Source of the DNA: Lachnospiraceae bacterium
Lineage (GTDB): Bacteria; Bacillota; Clostridia; Lachnospirales; Lachnospiraceae
NCBI GenBank assembly: GCA_017940415.1
Contig: JAGAYR010000039.1
Location: 38,593 to 102,592, forward strand
Direction: 5' to 3'
Length of the DNA: 64,000 nt
The number at the start of each line of letters is the position of its first letter. Position 1 is the stretch's first letter. This document shows positions 54,113 through 62,288 of the stretch, piece by piece. Under the pieces are notes generated by a model, which was not told the origin of the DNA, did not search any database, and saw nothing but the letters and a program-made list of their open reading frames with translations. The position numbers and the translations under genes are program-made.

Positions 54113-54949
54113 TCATCTGAATCCGATGGCTCTGCTCATCATGTACATGACACAAGTGTAAAGTGCCGTGGCAAGTACCGCGCCGAGAACAAGCAGCTGA
54201 CACAGGGTAAGCAGTCTGTCCAGCGATGCCTTTCTCGATTCGAACACTTCCTCTTCCATATCCCTGACCTGTTCCGCAATATCCCCCAAAAGTTCCACCG
54301 CCTGTCCGGACTCAAGAGCCTGAACCACTGTTATACATAGTGAATCTATGTACCTGTCATCAAAAGCGGATCTGAATCTTTCCAGAGAAGCATAGATATC
54401 GGACTTCATAATGACCTCCGCATAGAATTCGGAAAGTGCATCCTTAAGCCTTATGTTGGTAACCGATGTGGAGCATTCCGCAAGAGCATCCGTCACATAC
54501 ACTCCGCTTTTTATCTGCACTCCCAGACTGTGATAGATAAGCCTTATATCGGGAAGCATTGCTTTTGAATCCGCCCTGTTAAGTGCGGGTATGCTGAGAG
54601 GAAGAAACAAAAGAGTTACACTTCCAAGTACAATCCCCATAAATACAGAAACGCTCATACCCGCCAAAAATCCCATACACCCAAGAGCGATACACAGTCC
54701 TATGAAGCTTCCGGGCTCGATCTTTTTACCTATGTGATAAGACGCTCCGTTTTTCCGAAGCCATGCGGACAACTGCACATAACCCGCATCGTGACTTTTC
54801 TTTCTGATCATTCCTGCGAATTCTACGCCCTTAAGATATGCGAATCCCTTACCCGGATATAAAAGATTCCGCGTTAAAGCTGCAGCAAGAAATCCCGTAA
54901 TCAATATCAAGACCCTTGATATCACCTGATAATGTGTCATTATTTCCAT
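54113..54949 (-). CDS. TadC-like pilus platform protein
   Basis: A 278-residue membrane protein with spans at about 12-30, 85-125 and 250-272 and a T2SSF domain (about 135-255), in which LPDIRLIYHSLGVQIKSGV and VVQALESGQAVELLGDIAEQVRDMEEE are recognisable. TadC pairs with TadB to form the inner-membrane platform driven by the TadA ATPase. GAGG precedes the ATG; the gap to TadB is 9 bp. Confidence 0.85.
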   Translation of the reverse strand: MEIMTHYQVISRVLILITGFLAAALTRNLLYPGKGFAYLKGVEFAGMIRKKSHDAGYVQLSAWLRKNGASYHIGKKIEPGSFIGLCIALGCMGFLAGMSVSVFMGIVLGSVTLLFLPLSIPALNRADSKAMLPDIRLIYHSLGVQIKSGVYVTDALAECSTSVTNIRLKDALSEFYAEVIMKSDIYASLERFRSAFDDRYIDSLCITVVQALESGQAVELLGDIAEQVRDMEEEVFESRKASLDRLLTLCQLLVLGAVLATALYTCVMYMMSRAIGFR

Positions 54950-54958
54950 TTCAAAACC

Positions 54959-55900
54959 TCACTTATACAGTTTCGATGCCTGACCGAAATACATAAAGGC
55001 CACTCCCGCCATAACGCCTAAACTTATCTTTCCGGGTATACTGTCAAACAGTACTGCGGAGGGCGTAGTCTCCGAAAGAGATGCGGTTATTGCAAGGACT
55101 ACGAAACTCATAAGCAGCAAAAGTACCATGTTTATTGCCGACTCTCTCAGAATTGTTTTCCTGCGGGATGCTTCTCTTATGTAATCTCTCAGGCTTCTTC
55201 TGGTTGATGTCACAAGTCCCGTGATATCCTCACTGTGTCTGGATGTAATCTCCATATTTCTGACAAGCTGTTTGAACTGCGGATGCTCTATCTTATCTGC
55301 CATGGATAAAAGTGCAAGGGATATATCCCCACTCATCCTTCCTTCAGCAGCGCATTCATCAAACACACTCCTTAAGGGTTCGTTCATATACATGCTTATC
55401 TGACCGAAAATATTGGAGTAAACAGCTCCGGTAGCGGCAAAGGATCCCAGAAGGTCAAGGAGCCTCGGAAGATCATCACCCGTTTTCTTAAGAGCGGAAA
55501 TCTCCATACATCTGATCAGGATATAAACAAAGGCTAAAAACGCGGACGTTACAATAAGCGACATTACAAACCCTGATAACATTCCCGCGGTGATCAGTAA
55601 CATGGCACATATCACGCTTAATCCCGCCACTAACTTTTCGCTCGTCACCTTCGGAACTCTTCTCTTGATGCAGCTGTATTCAAGCGCCCTGTTTACACGT
55701 GCAAAAAAGCCTTCTTTGCCGGTTCTTTCTTTTATACGTTTTCTTCTTTCAACTGCGCTTTTTGTTTCGTTCTTATCGATCCTTGCAGCCATGAGATAAA
55801 ACGACTTTCTTATCTTCTCCGCAGTTTTCGATCTGTCCATAAGGCCGTACAGTCCCGCTGTCAAAAGCACAAATACGCATATGCTACAAAATGCGTTCAT
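54959..55900 (-). CDS. TadB-like pilus platform protein
   Basis: A 313-residue T2SSF-domain protein with an N-terminal span, two mid spans (about 90-135) and a C-terminal pair (about 265-305). The cytoplasmic domain has LPRLLDLLGSFAATGAVYSNIFG and HPQFKQLVRNMEITSRHSED. The start at 55900 is preceded by GGAGG about 10 bp upstream; the frame stays open further upstream but would overlap more of the ATPase gene. It overlaps the TadA gene by 17 bp. Confidence 0.87.
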   Translation of the reverse strand: MNAFCSICVFVLLTAGLYGLMDRSKTAEKIRKSFYLMAARIDKNETKSAVERRKRIKERTGKEGFFARVNRALEYSCIKRRVPKVTSEKLVAGLSVICAMLLITAGMLSGFVMSLIVTSAFLAFVYILIRCMEISALKKTGDDLPRLLDLLGSFAATGAVYSNIFGQISMYMNEPLRSVFDECAAEGRMSGDISLALLSMADKIEHPQFKQLVRNMEITSRHSEDITGLVTSTRRSLRDYIREASRRKTILRESAINMVLLLLMSFVVLAITASLSETTPSAVLFDSIPGKISLGVMAGVAFMYFGQASKLYK

Positions 55901-57020
55901 AATCCAGCTCCCTCCTTTCCTCGTTCCAGCCCTTGCATGCGTAGACATTGGCCACTTTGAAATCCTTCATGAAGATAAGCGTTTTAAAACAATCCATCAT
56001 TCGCATAAGTTCGTTTCTCGAATACCTGCTCTCATACATGGCATAATCCACCAGCTTATCCGGAGCTCTCATGGCGGAAGTGGAATGGATCGTCCCCGCA
56101 CAAATCTGACCTGTGCATGCCGCATTCAGGATATAAAGTGCCTCGGCGCCTTTGATCTCACCTACGATAAAAAAATCCACATCCATGGTGAGTCCCGCGA
56201 TACTTATATGTTCCAGATCATAGGAAGCCATACTCTCCGTACTTGTGGGAACCGAATGAAGGAACATCATATCCGGATGAAACATCGTGGTAAGTTCATC
56301 CGCCTGCTGTACGATCATCACAGCCGTATCGTCGGGAATGGTCTCTTTTAATGCATTGAGAAGTGTTGTCTTACCCGAGGAATTACCGCCGCATATAAGA
56401 GTTGATCCCATGCGAAACCTGAGGGTAAGGATCCTCGCACTCTTCTCATCAAGCATTCCCTTTTCCACCAGATCCTTCAGCATGGGAAATGATCTGGGAA
56501 CCTTTCTGATACACAGATAGGGCTCGTCATAGGTATTTACTATGGGCATGCAGACCGTAAATCTCAGGATGAAATCAGGATGCGATGCGCTGTCCGTAAA
56601 TCTCTGTATGGCGGACAGATTGGAGACACTTACCTGATTTCTTGCAGCCACATGCTCTATGAATCGCAGGTATTCTTTTTCCGAGGAAAAAGAAACCCCG
56701 GAGTCCGTTCTCTTACCGCTTCTCTTAACCCTGACAGTATCGTGTGCGGTTACCCTTATATCCGATATATCCGGATCGTCTATGAGAGGAGTAAGTATGG
56801 AATAGCCGAAGATATACTCCTCGAATTCTTTGATAAGGGCATCCTTAAGAGGCTCGTCCCCTCCGAATCTTGACAGGATGTATTCACCGGCATCTGCCAT
56901 GAATTTTTCTTTTGTGATCACGCCGCGTCTGAGTAAGATGAGTTCGTTTCCCTTACGCGAGATGTATTCATCCGTAAGGGATTCAAGTAGATCGCGGGCA
57001 TTTTCGGTAGTATTAGTCAT
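55884..57020 (-). CDS. TadA/CpaF-type pilus assembly ATPase
   Basis: A 378-residue secretion ATPase. Walker A is CGGNSSGKTTLLNAL (about 213-227), the Asp box and Walker B are in DVDFFIVGEIKGAEAL, and the His box follows as GTIHSTSA. N-terminal helical part about 1-110. It would power extension of Flp pili through the TadB/TadC platform. First gene of the operon: promoter at 57102-57130 and a leader hairpin at 57059-57083. The ribosome binding site before the ATG is weak (GGGTGA). Confidence 0.9.
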   Translation of the reverse strand: MTNTTENARDLLESLTDEYISRKGNELILLRRGVITKEKFMADAGEYILSRFGGDEPLKDALIKEFEEYIFGYSILTPLIDDPDISDIRVTAHDTVRVKRSGKRTDSGVSFSSEKEYLRFIEHVAARNQVSVSNLSAIQRFTDSASHPDFILRFTVCMPIVNTYDEPYLCIRKVPRSFPMLKDLVEKGMLDEKSARILTLRFRMGSTLICGGNSSGKTTLLNALKETIPDDTAVMIVQQADELTTMFHPDMMFLHSVPTSTESMASYDLEHISIAGLTMDVDFFIVGEIKGAEALYILNAACTGQICAGTIHSTSAMRAPDKLVDYAMYESRYSRNELMRMMDCFKTLIFMKDFKVANVYACKGWNEERRELDYERIL

Positions 57021-57058
57021 TTCATCACCCGTAAGCTGCCCGCATATTTAGACATGAT

Positions 57059-57083
57059 AAAAGGGCAGTTCTTCAAACTGCCC
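57059..57083 (-). promoter_or_regulatory. Leader hairpin (possible attenuator) ahead of tadA
   Basis: On the minus strand GGGCAGTT pairs with AACTGCCC across 5 nt (arms 57063-57070 and 57076-57083) and is followed by TTTTATC. It lies between the promoter and the TadA start codon, inside the transcribed leader. A second GGGCAG 20 nt further on could pair with the CTGCCC arm instead. Confidence 0.6.
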
Positions 57084-57101
57084 AAACTGATGGTGAGGTC
57101 A

Positions 57102-57130
57102 ACTTTACAACACAGATTTCACACGGTCAA
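57102..57130 (-). promoter_or_regulatory. Promoter of the Tad operon
   Basis: On the minus strand TTGACC (57125-57130), a 17-bp spacer and TAAAGT (57102-57107). GTTGACC is repeated at the -10, as a direct repeat 28 bp apart (GGTCAAC on the plus strand at 57097-57103 and 57125-57131), which may be an activator or repressor site. Confidence 0.55.
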
Positions 57131-57169
57131 CCCAAAAAAGGACAAAAAGACAAATTCGGCGCTGTGCAT

Positions 57170-57204
57170 AAAAAGAGCTCTCCGGAAACACCCCGAAGAG
57201 CTCT
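57170..57204 (-). terminator. Terminator of the polyamine-importer operon
   Basis: On the minus strand AGAGCTCTTCGG pairs with CCGGAGAGCTCT (one G-U pair, 7-nt loop) and is followed by TTTTT. The 12-bp stem is at 57174-57185 and 57193-57204, 224 bp beyond the substrate-binding-protein gene and past the opposite small gene. Confidence 0.85.
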
Positions 57205-57252
57205 GAAATGCCTTATTTATCAGGCTTTGTCATATTGTGAAAAATGCCTTTG

Positions 57253-57281
57253 TTGTACTTTTCGCCCGGTCGTGATAAAAT
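57253..57281 (+). promoter_or_regulatory. Promoter of the 41-residue protein gene
   Basis: TTGTAC (57253-57258), a 17-bp spacer and TAAAAT (57276-57281). The start near 57288 gives a leader of about 43 nt before the ATG at 57331. Confidence 0.65.
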
Positions 57282-57330
57282 ATCCCTTGTCAAAAGAAGC
57301 TCGCGCAAACGGCGCAAAAAGGAGTATCTT

Positions 57331-57456
57331 ATGGAATCAGGAATCTTTTTGGTACTTGCAGGCGGACTGCTCGTCATAATTATCGCAGCTGTTGTCGTTT
57401 CCGCAATTACTTCAGTCGTAAGCGGTGTTATTGGTGCTGAAGAGGACGACGATTAA
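57331..57456 (+). CDS. 41-residue small membrane protein
   Basis: A small single-span protein: three polar residues, one long hydrophobic helix (about 5-36) of Val, Ile, Ala and Gly, and an acidic end (EEDDD). AAAGGAG lies 8 bp before the ATG and a good promoter lies 50 bp upstream, so it is probably real despite its size. The last 29 bp overlap the convergent polyamine-binding-protein gene. Function unknown; it may be a regulator of a membrane complex or a stress peptide, and a toxin is not excluded. Confidence 0.65.
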   Translation: MESGIFLVLAGGLLVIIIAAVVVSAITSVVSGVIGAEEDDD

Positions 57457-58960
57457 CTCTCGCTTTCTTATCTCCACGCTTCATAACGATCACGCCTATT
57501 ACAATAGCGATCACAAGTACTATTATAGCTGCCCAACCGGCAGCTTTTATTTTGCCGATATTGAAGCATCTTACGTTGATCCACATCTGATTGATACGGG
57601 CATTGGCCTCGGTATCAAAATATCTCATGACCGCACTTCTGTCCGTAACTTCCTTGGGAGGATACTGGGCAAAGAGTTGGCGGTAAGTCTGCTCTTCGGG
57701 AACGGTGAGTACGTAATCTCCGCCCTCGCTTCCGTCGAAGAAATACCCTATATCATACTCTGCGGTTTCTTCTTCATCCTCATCAGCGGAATAATTCCAG
57801 TCGATATATTCGAAGATCTGGTCTCCGTCAGTTCCGCCGGCAATGGACGAGGTATATCCGATGTAGTACATATTTCTGACAGCATTGTCAGGTCTTGAAA
57901 GGAAGTTCACGAAAGCTTCGCATGCCTTCTGCTTCTCGGCATCTCCTTTTATTCCAACATCCAGCATTACCCATCCGTCGAACCAGAGATTGGTGCATTC
58001 CTCGGGAACGGAATATGCAAGGTACACATCCTCTTCCTCAGCAAGATCCATTGAGTAAACCGCATCACCGGACCACTGAAGGTTGGAGTAGATCTTACCC
58101 GTTACCATGTCGGATTTTCCCGAATCCGTCTCAAAAGAATACACGATGTCCTTGACTCTCTGAAGATATTCAAGAGCAGCCGCAACAGTTTCCTCGGAGG
58201 TATCATTCATCTCCGCTCCGAGTCTTTCGTGATAGTCGGGATCGTTTAAAAATTCTTCACTTAAGAACAGATCTCCCTTGAGAGCACCGAGGGCCGCAAA
58301 ATAACTGTCGCGCACATTGTCCTTGGTGGTGATCTGTCTGATGTAGTTCTCATTTACAAGAAGTTTCCAGGTAGAAACCTCTTCATCCGTGAGATATTCG
58401 GGATTATAGAGGAATCCCAATACGCCCCACATATAACATGCGGCATACTCGTTCCAGTATTCGCCGTTTATCTCATTGGTCTCGAAAGTCTCTCTGATAA
58501 AAGGAGAAACGTTTCTGATGTAATAATTGTACTCATTGTCCTCGTTGAAGAACTCATCGCTGTAGGGAACAAGCCTTCCTTCGGACATTAGTTTCATGAT
58601 CATGTACTCGGAAGGAGCAACAAGATCGAATTCATCGCCCAGAGTAAGCATGTTATAAAGCTCTTCGTTGGTTCCGAAGCAGCTGTATTCAACCTTTACT
58701 CTCTGACCGTAGGTCTCGTAATACCACTCTTCGAAATCTTCGTAGAGCGCATTTTCTCCGAATATATCGCCGGATTCCAGATCGATCACTTCATCTTCAT
58801 CCCAGCCGCCTTCGTCGATATACTCTTCCCAGTTGCATACCCTGATGGTGATAACATCCTCGGCAGCGTGCGCGGGTACAGCAGGAACCATTCCTGCCAA
58901 AAGAATACCGGAGCAGGCCAAGACAATAAGCTTTGAGGAGATCTTCTTAAAGGTCATCAT
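57428..58960 (-). CDS. Polyamine-type ABC transporter substrate-binding protein (PotD-like)
   Basis: A 510-residue exported solute-binding protein of the PotD/PotF group, longer than the usual 350. The signal peptide ends at AHAAE (about 33). Opening motif VCNWEEYIDEG (about 40-50), then PSEYMIMKLMSEGRL, NLQWSGDAVYSMD and a final acidic insertion. The protein ends in a membrane span (about 475-497) and a basic tail, so it is anchored by its C terminus rather than by a lipobox. Encoded last in the pot operon and overlapping the PotC gene by 4 bp. Spermidine or putrescine is the expected ligand. Confidence 0.9.
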   Translation of the reverse strand: MMTFKKISSKLIVLACSGILLAGMVPAVPAHAAEDVITIRVCNWEEYIDEGGWDEDEVIDLESGDIFGENALYEDFEEWYYETYGQRVKVEYSCFGTNEELYNMLTLGDEFDLVAPSEYMIMKLMSEGRLVPYSDEFFNEDNEYNYYIRNVSPFIRETFETNEINGEYWNEYAACYMWGVLGFLYNPEYLTDEEVSTWKLLVNENYIRQITTKDNVRDSYFAALGALKGDLFLSEEFLNDPDYHERLGAEMNDTSEETVAAALEYLQRVKDIVYSFETDSGKSDMVTGKIYSNLQWSGDAVYSMDLAEEEDVYLAYSVPEECTNLWFDGWVMLDVGIKGDAEKQKACEAFVNFLSRPDNAVRNMYYIGYTSSIAGGTDGDQIFEYIDWNYSADEDEEETAEYDIGYFFDGSEGGDYVLTVPEEQTYRQLFAQYPPKEVTDRSAVMRYFDTEANARINQMWINVRCFNIGKIKAAGWAAIIVLVIAIVIGVIVMKRGDKKARVNRRPLQHQ

Positions 58961-59781
58961 GCATTTGCCCTCCTCATCTTATTTGCTTTCTTTTTATCCT
59001 TGTTCGAAGTGCTTCTGTTCATTCCGATACAGATGATAAGAACTATGGCAAAGATAACGGTGGAAAGTGCCCAGAGCGCGGTCTTGATATCCGTCTGTGA
59101 ACCGCGGGTCGCGTTAACTACATATGTAGAGATGGTATCGAATGATGCGGGCTTGGTATATGTTGCAACGAAATAATCATCCAGAGAAAGAGTTACCGCC
59201 ATTACAAATCCCGATACGATACCGGGCATGATCTGAGGGATAACTACTTTTCTGACTGCAACGGAAGGTGATGCGCCAAGGTCCAGAGCCGCTTCATATA
59301 TGAAAGGATCCATCTGGCCAAGCTTCGGATAAACCGAGAGATATACGAAAGGTGCACAGATAACGGTCTGTCCCGCAACAAGAGGAAAGAAAGTATCCTT
59401 GTTAATTCCGAATACGATTACCAGAAGGATGCACACGGAAAAACCGGTGACTACGTCCGCATTTACAACAGGCACCTGGTTAACGATACGGTATACGCTC
59501 GTTGCGGCAGGCTTTGAGTAAAACGAACCCAATGCGCCAAGTGTTCCGAGAATCGTAGATAATACAGCCACTCCCACTGCAAGAAGGAGAGTTCCTCTGA
59601 TCATCTCCGCAAGTTCCGGAGTGGTGAAAAGAGTCACATAATTCTGCAGGGAAAACACTGCCTTCTGTCCTATGGTCGATGCATCGGTAAAGCTGTAGAA
59701 AGCAAGGATCAGTATCGGTGCATAGATAAGAAGAAGCACTATGAGAAGTACAAGAGGAGTTACGATCGATTTCTTTTTCAT
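58957..59781 (-). CDS. potC: PotC-like ABC permease
   Basis: A 274-residue permease with six spans and the EAA motif (EAALDLGASPSVAVRKVVIPQIMPG, about 165-189) that docks to the ATPase. It pairs with the PotB-like permease to import polyamines. Overlaps both neighbours by 4 bp, so the importer subunits are translated in a coupled chain. Confidence 0.92.
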   Translation of the reverse strand: MKKKSIVTPLVLLIVLLLIYAPILILAFYSFTDASTIGQKAVFSLQNYVTLFTTPELAEMIRGTLLLAVGVAVLSTILGTLGALGSFYSKPAATSVYRIVNQVPVVNADVVTGFSVCILLVIVFGINKDTFFPLVAGQTVICAPFVYLSVYPKLGQMDPFIYEAALDLGASPSVAVRKVVIPQIMPGIVSGFVMAVTLSLDDYFVATYTKPASFDTISTYVVNATRGSQTDIKTALWALSTVIFAIVLIICIGMNRSTSNKDKKKANKMRRANA

Positions 59782-60572
59782 AATACGGATCCTCCTCTCA
59801 CATTTTTCTCACCTTCGTCGCCGCCGACTACAAGTGTAAAGATGCATATGATAACAAGGAGGATCAGTGAAATGGTCGATCCGCCGTGCCAGTCGTATGC
59901 AGAGAAGTAGCTTCCGATGAGGCTGCCCATGATGTAGGTGCTGTTGTAGAGCATATCAAGAACAACATAGTTGGTCATGGCAGGTAAAAATACCATGGAT
60001 ATTCCGCTGATGACTCCGGGCATTGAAAGAGGAAGAAGCACTCTTAAGAATGCCTGAACCTGATCTGCACCAAGGTCTGAAGCTGCTTCCAGAAGGCTCT
60101 TGTCGATCCTTGAGATCTGGTTGTAGATAGGAAGGATCATAAAGGGCAGGAAGTCATAAGTCATTCCTATAACGGAATTGGCAAAAGGATGCAGAGCAAG
60201 ATTCCCTTCGATCATGGTAAGAAGCTCTTTGAGAGCTGTGATACGAAGGGTGAAGTTAATCCACATGGGCATGATCATGAGCATAAGGATCGCACCTTTC
60301 GATGAGATCTTACTCATGGCAAGACAATAAGCCGCGGGATATGCGATAAGAAGGCATATCATAGTCGTGGCAAATGCAAGGAAGAGCGAATACACGAGAG
60401 TTCCCAGTGTATTCGGATCCGTGAAAAAGTTTATGAAATTGCCGATTCCCGGTCTTCCGCTTGCATCCGTAAAGGCATACTTTACGATGACGATGAGCGG
60501 CATGATAACAAATACCAGGAGATACAGCGCATAAGGAATACCTAAGTATTTCCTCTGAAATGTTCCCTTCAT
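59778..60572 (-). CDS. potB: PotB-like ABC permease
   Basis: A 264-residue permease with six spans and the EAA motif EAASDLGADQVQAFLRVLLPLSMPG (about 165-189). Highly typical for the PotB group: short N terminus, first span at about 14-33, docking loop before span five. It lies 12 bp after the ATPase gene. Confidence 0.92.
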   Translation of the reverse strand: MKGTFQRKYLGIPYALYLLVFVIMPLIVIVKYAFTDASGRPGIGNFINFFTDPNTLGTLVYSLFLAFATTMICLLIAYPAAYCLAMSKISSKGAILMLMIMPMWINFTLRITALKELLTMIEGNLALHPFANSVIGMTYDFLPFMILPIYNQISRIDKSLLEAASDLGADQVQAFLRVLLPLSMPGVISGISMVFLPAMTNYVVLDMLYNSTYIMGSLIGSYFSAYDWHGGSTISLILLVIICIFTLVVGGDEGEKNVRGGSVL

Positions 60573-60584
60573 TGTTTTCTCCTG

Positions 60585-62036
60585 TTATTTTGCAAGTGTG
60601 AAAGTCATCTTATCCGCGGGCATGACAAGACCGACTATGTCTCCCAGGTTCCAGAGGTACTCATCATCTACGATCAGATCATGACCTCTTGCGGTACGGA
60701 TGACATAGCTGTAATGGTCTCCTTTATATATAAGGTTGATGATCTCGCCGGAAGTAAGTCCTTTCTCGGCATCATCGGTAAGTTCGATATCCGCAGGCTC
60801 GATGGAAATATGAACCTTGATATTCTCGGGTCTGATGGTCTCTCCGGAAGAATCCTTGAGAATGCCGTCCTTAAGAGTCGAACCCTTTATTATAGAAGTA
60901 ATGTCGGCTTCGATCTCTTTTCCGTTATATTCAAGTCCGTATTCGTCGGTGATATCGGCATCAAATCTGGTGGTATGATCCTCTGCGATCATGATGTGGA
61001 TTCCGTCTGGCTCAAGGCACATTCCAACCTCTTCTCCTACCTTGGGAGTCTTGGTGGACTGGATAACCATCTCATACTTGCCGCTCTCAACGGTGATCTC
61101 GTAGTGGATTCCCTTGAAGACGACATTGGTAACAACGCCCTTAACGGTACCCTTTTCGGGAGCGGTGAGGATAACATCCTCGGGACGGACAACCGCATCA
61201 ATCTGGGTTCCTTCGGGAACATCATCCATACAGTCGAACTCTCCTCCGCAGAATCTGACCTTGAGCTTTCCGGTCATGATTCCTTTGAAAATATTACTTT
61301 CGCCGATGAAGTCCGCTACGAAAGCGTTCTTGGGCTCATTGTAGATATCCTCGGGAGTTCCGATCTGCTGGATCTGGCCGCCGTTCATAACGACGATCTT
61401 ATCGGACATGGTCAAGGCTTCTTCCTGATCATGAGTTACATATATAAATGTGATGCCGAGCTTATCATGCATGGACTTAAGCTCTATCTGCATCTCTTTT
61501 CTCATCTTGAGATCGAGTGCGCCAAGAGGCTCATCCAGGAGAAGTATCTCGGGCTCATTGACAAGGGCACGGGCAATGGCGATACGCTGCTGCTGACCGC
61601 CGGAAAGGGTAGCAACACTTCTTTCCTCAAAGCCTTCAAGGTCAACCATCTCAAGTACATGCTTAACCTTGCCCTCTATCTCCTCACGGGCCATTTTCTT
61701 AAGCTTAAGGCCGAAGGCGATATTGTCATAGATATTCATATGAGTGAATAATGCGTAGCGCTGGAAAACCGTATTAACGGGGCGCTTGTTGGGCGGAAGT
61801 TTGGATATATCCTTGCCTCCGAGTAAGATCTGACCGCTTGTGGGCCTGTCGAAACCCGCGATCATTCGAAGAGTCGTGGTCTTACCACAACCTGAAGGTC
61901 CGAGGAATGTGACAAATTCGCCTCTTTCAATCGAGAGATTGAAGTTATCGACGGCTATGAAGCCGTTGTCATCAAACCTCCTAGTGACATTCCGAAGCTC
62001 GATTATAGGCTCCGGGGCAGTTAACGATGAACTCAT
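60585..62036 (-). CDS. potA: PotA-like ABC ATPase with a tandem regulatory tail
   Basis: A 483-residue ATPase of the spermidine/putrescine importer, about 130 residues longer than standard PotA. The ATPase domain (about 10-245) has Walker A GPSGCGKTTT, signature LSGGQQQR and Walker B LLLDEPLGALD. A first TOBE-type domain (about 270-365) is followed by a second, similar beta-rich domain (about 395-483) instead of ending there. The start at 62036 has GGAGA 7 bp upstream; the in-frame ATG at 62075 lies over the promoter -10 (62076-62081). The extra domain may sense a ligand and switch off transport. Confidence 0.92.
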   Translation of the reverse strand: MSSSLTAPEPIIELRNVTRRFDDNGFIAVDNFNLSIERGEFVTFLGPSGCGKTTTLRMIAGFDRPTSGQILLGGKDISKLPPNKRPVNTVFQRYALFTHMNIYDNIAFGLKLKKMAREEIEGKVKHVLEMVDLEGFEERSVATLSGGQQQRIAIARALVNEPEILLLDEPLGALDLKMRKEMQIELKSMHDKLGITFIYVTHDQEEALTMSDKIVVMNGGQIQQIGTPEDIYNEPKNAFVADFIGESNIFKGIMTGKLKVRFCGGEFDCMDDVPEGTQIDAVVRPEDVILTAPEKGTVKGVVTNVVFKGIHYEITVESGKYEMVIQSTKTPKVGEEVGMCLEPDGIHIMIAEDHTTRFDADITDEYGLEYNGKEIEADITSIIKGSTLKDGILKDSSGETIRPENIKVHISIEPADIELTDDAEKGLTSGEIINLIYKGDHYSYVIRTARGHDLIVDDEYLWNLGDIVGLVMPADKMTFTLAK

Positions 62037-62075
62037 TTCTTTTCTCCATGGTGTAAGGATGCCCGAATCCCGCAC

Positions 62076-62104
62076 ATTTTAACATTTTTTGCAGGTGTAT
62101 ACAA
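62076..62104 (-). promoter_or_regulatory. Promoter of the polyamine-importer operon
   Basis: On the minus strand TTGTAT (62099-62104), a 17-bp spacer and TAAAAT (62076-62081). One arm of the 32-bp inverted repeat begins 2 bp upstream of the -35. Confidence 0.65.
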
Positions 62105-62106
62105 GA

Positions 62107-62198
62107 TGACAGTGTGTACGCTACAATTTTGTCATCAAGTCACATAAAATCTAACTTTTGCTCCATTTGATGACAAAATTGTAGCGTACACACTGTCA
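62107..62198. repeat. Perfect 32-bp inverted repeat between divergent genes
   Basis: The arms 62107-62138 and 62167-62198 are perfect reverse complements of each other (32 of 32) with a 28-bp spacer. Each arm starts TGACAGTGTGTACGC and also holds a smaller TGACA/TGTCA dyad. The element lies between the polyamine importer promoter and the chemotaxis gene. No T-run follows, and neither arm carries a transposase or target-site duplication that I can see. It may be a double operator or a cruciform-forming element. Confidence 0.85.
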
Positions 62199-62288
62199 CT
62201 CATGCTAACATATTTTCATAGCTATGCCGTCGGCACGCGTTGCAGGCACGTGCCACGGTTAAACCTTCCTGCAATAAGGGGTTATCTT

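Noticed and set aside
60681-61751. A 356-codon open frame on the plus strand
   Set aside because: It lies antisense to the conserved PotA gene and its translation has no family resemblance. It is a shadow of codon bias.
62228-62288. Possible cyclic-di-GMP riboswitch before the chemotaxis gene
   Set aside because: Only one short hairpin is present; the conserved blocks of known riboswitch classes are absent.
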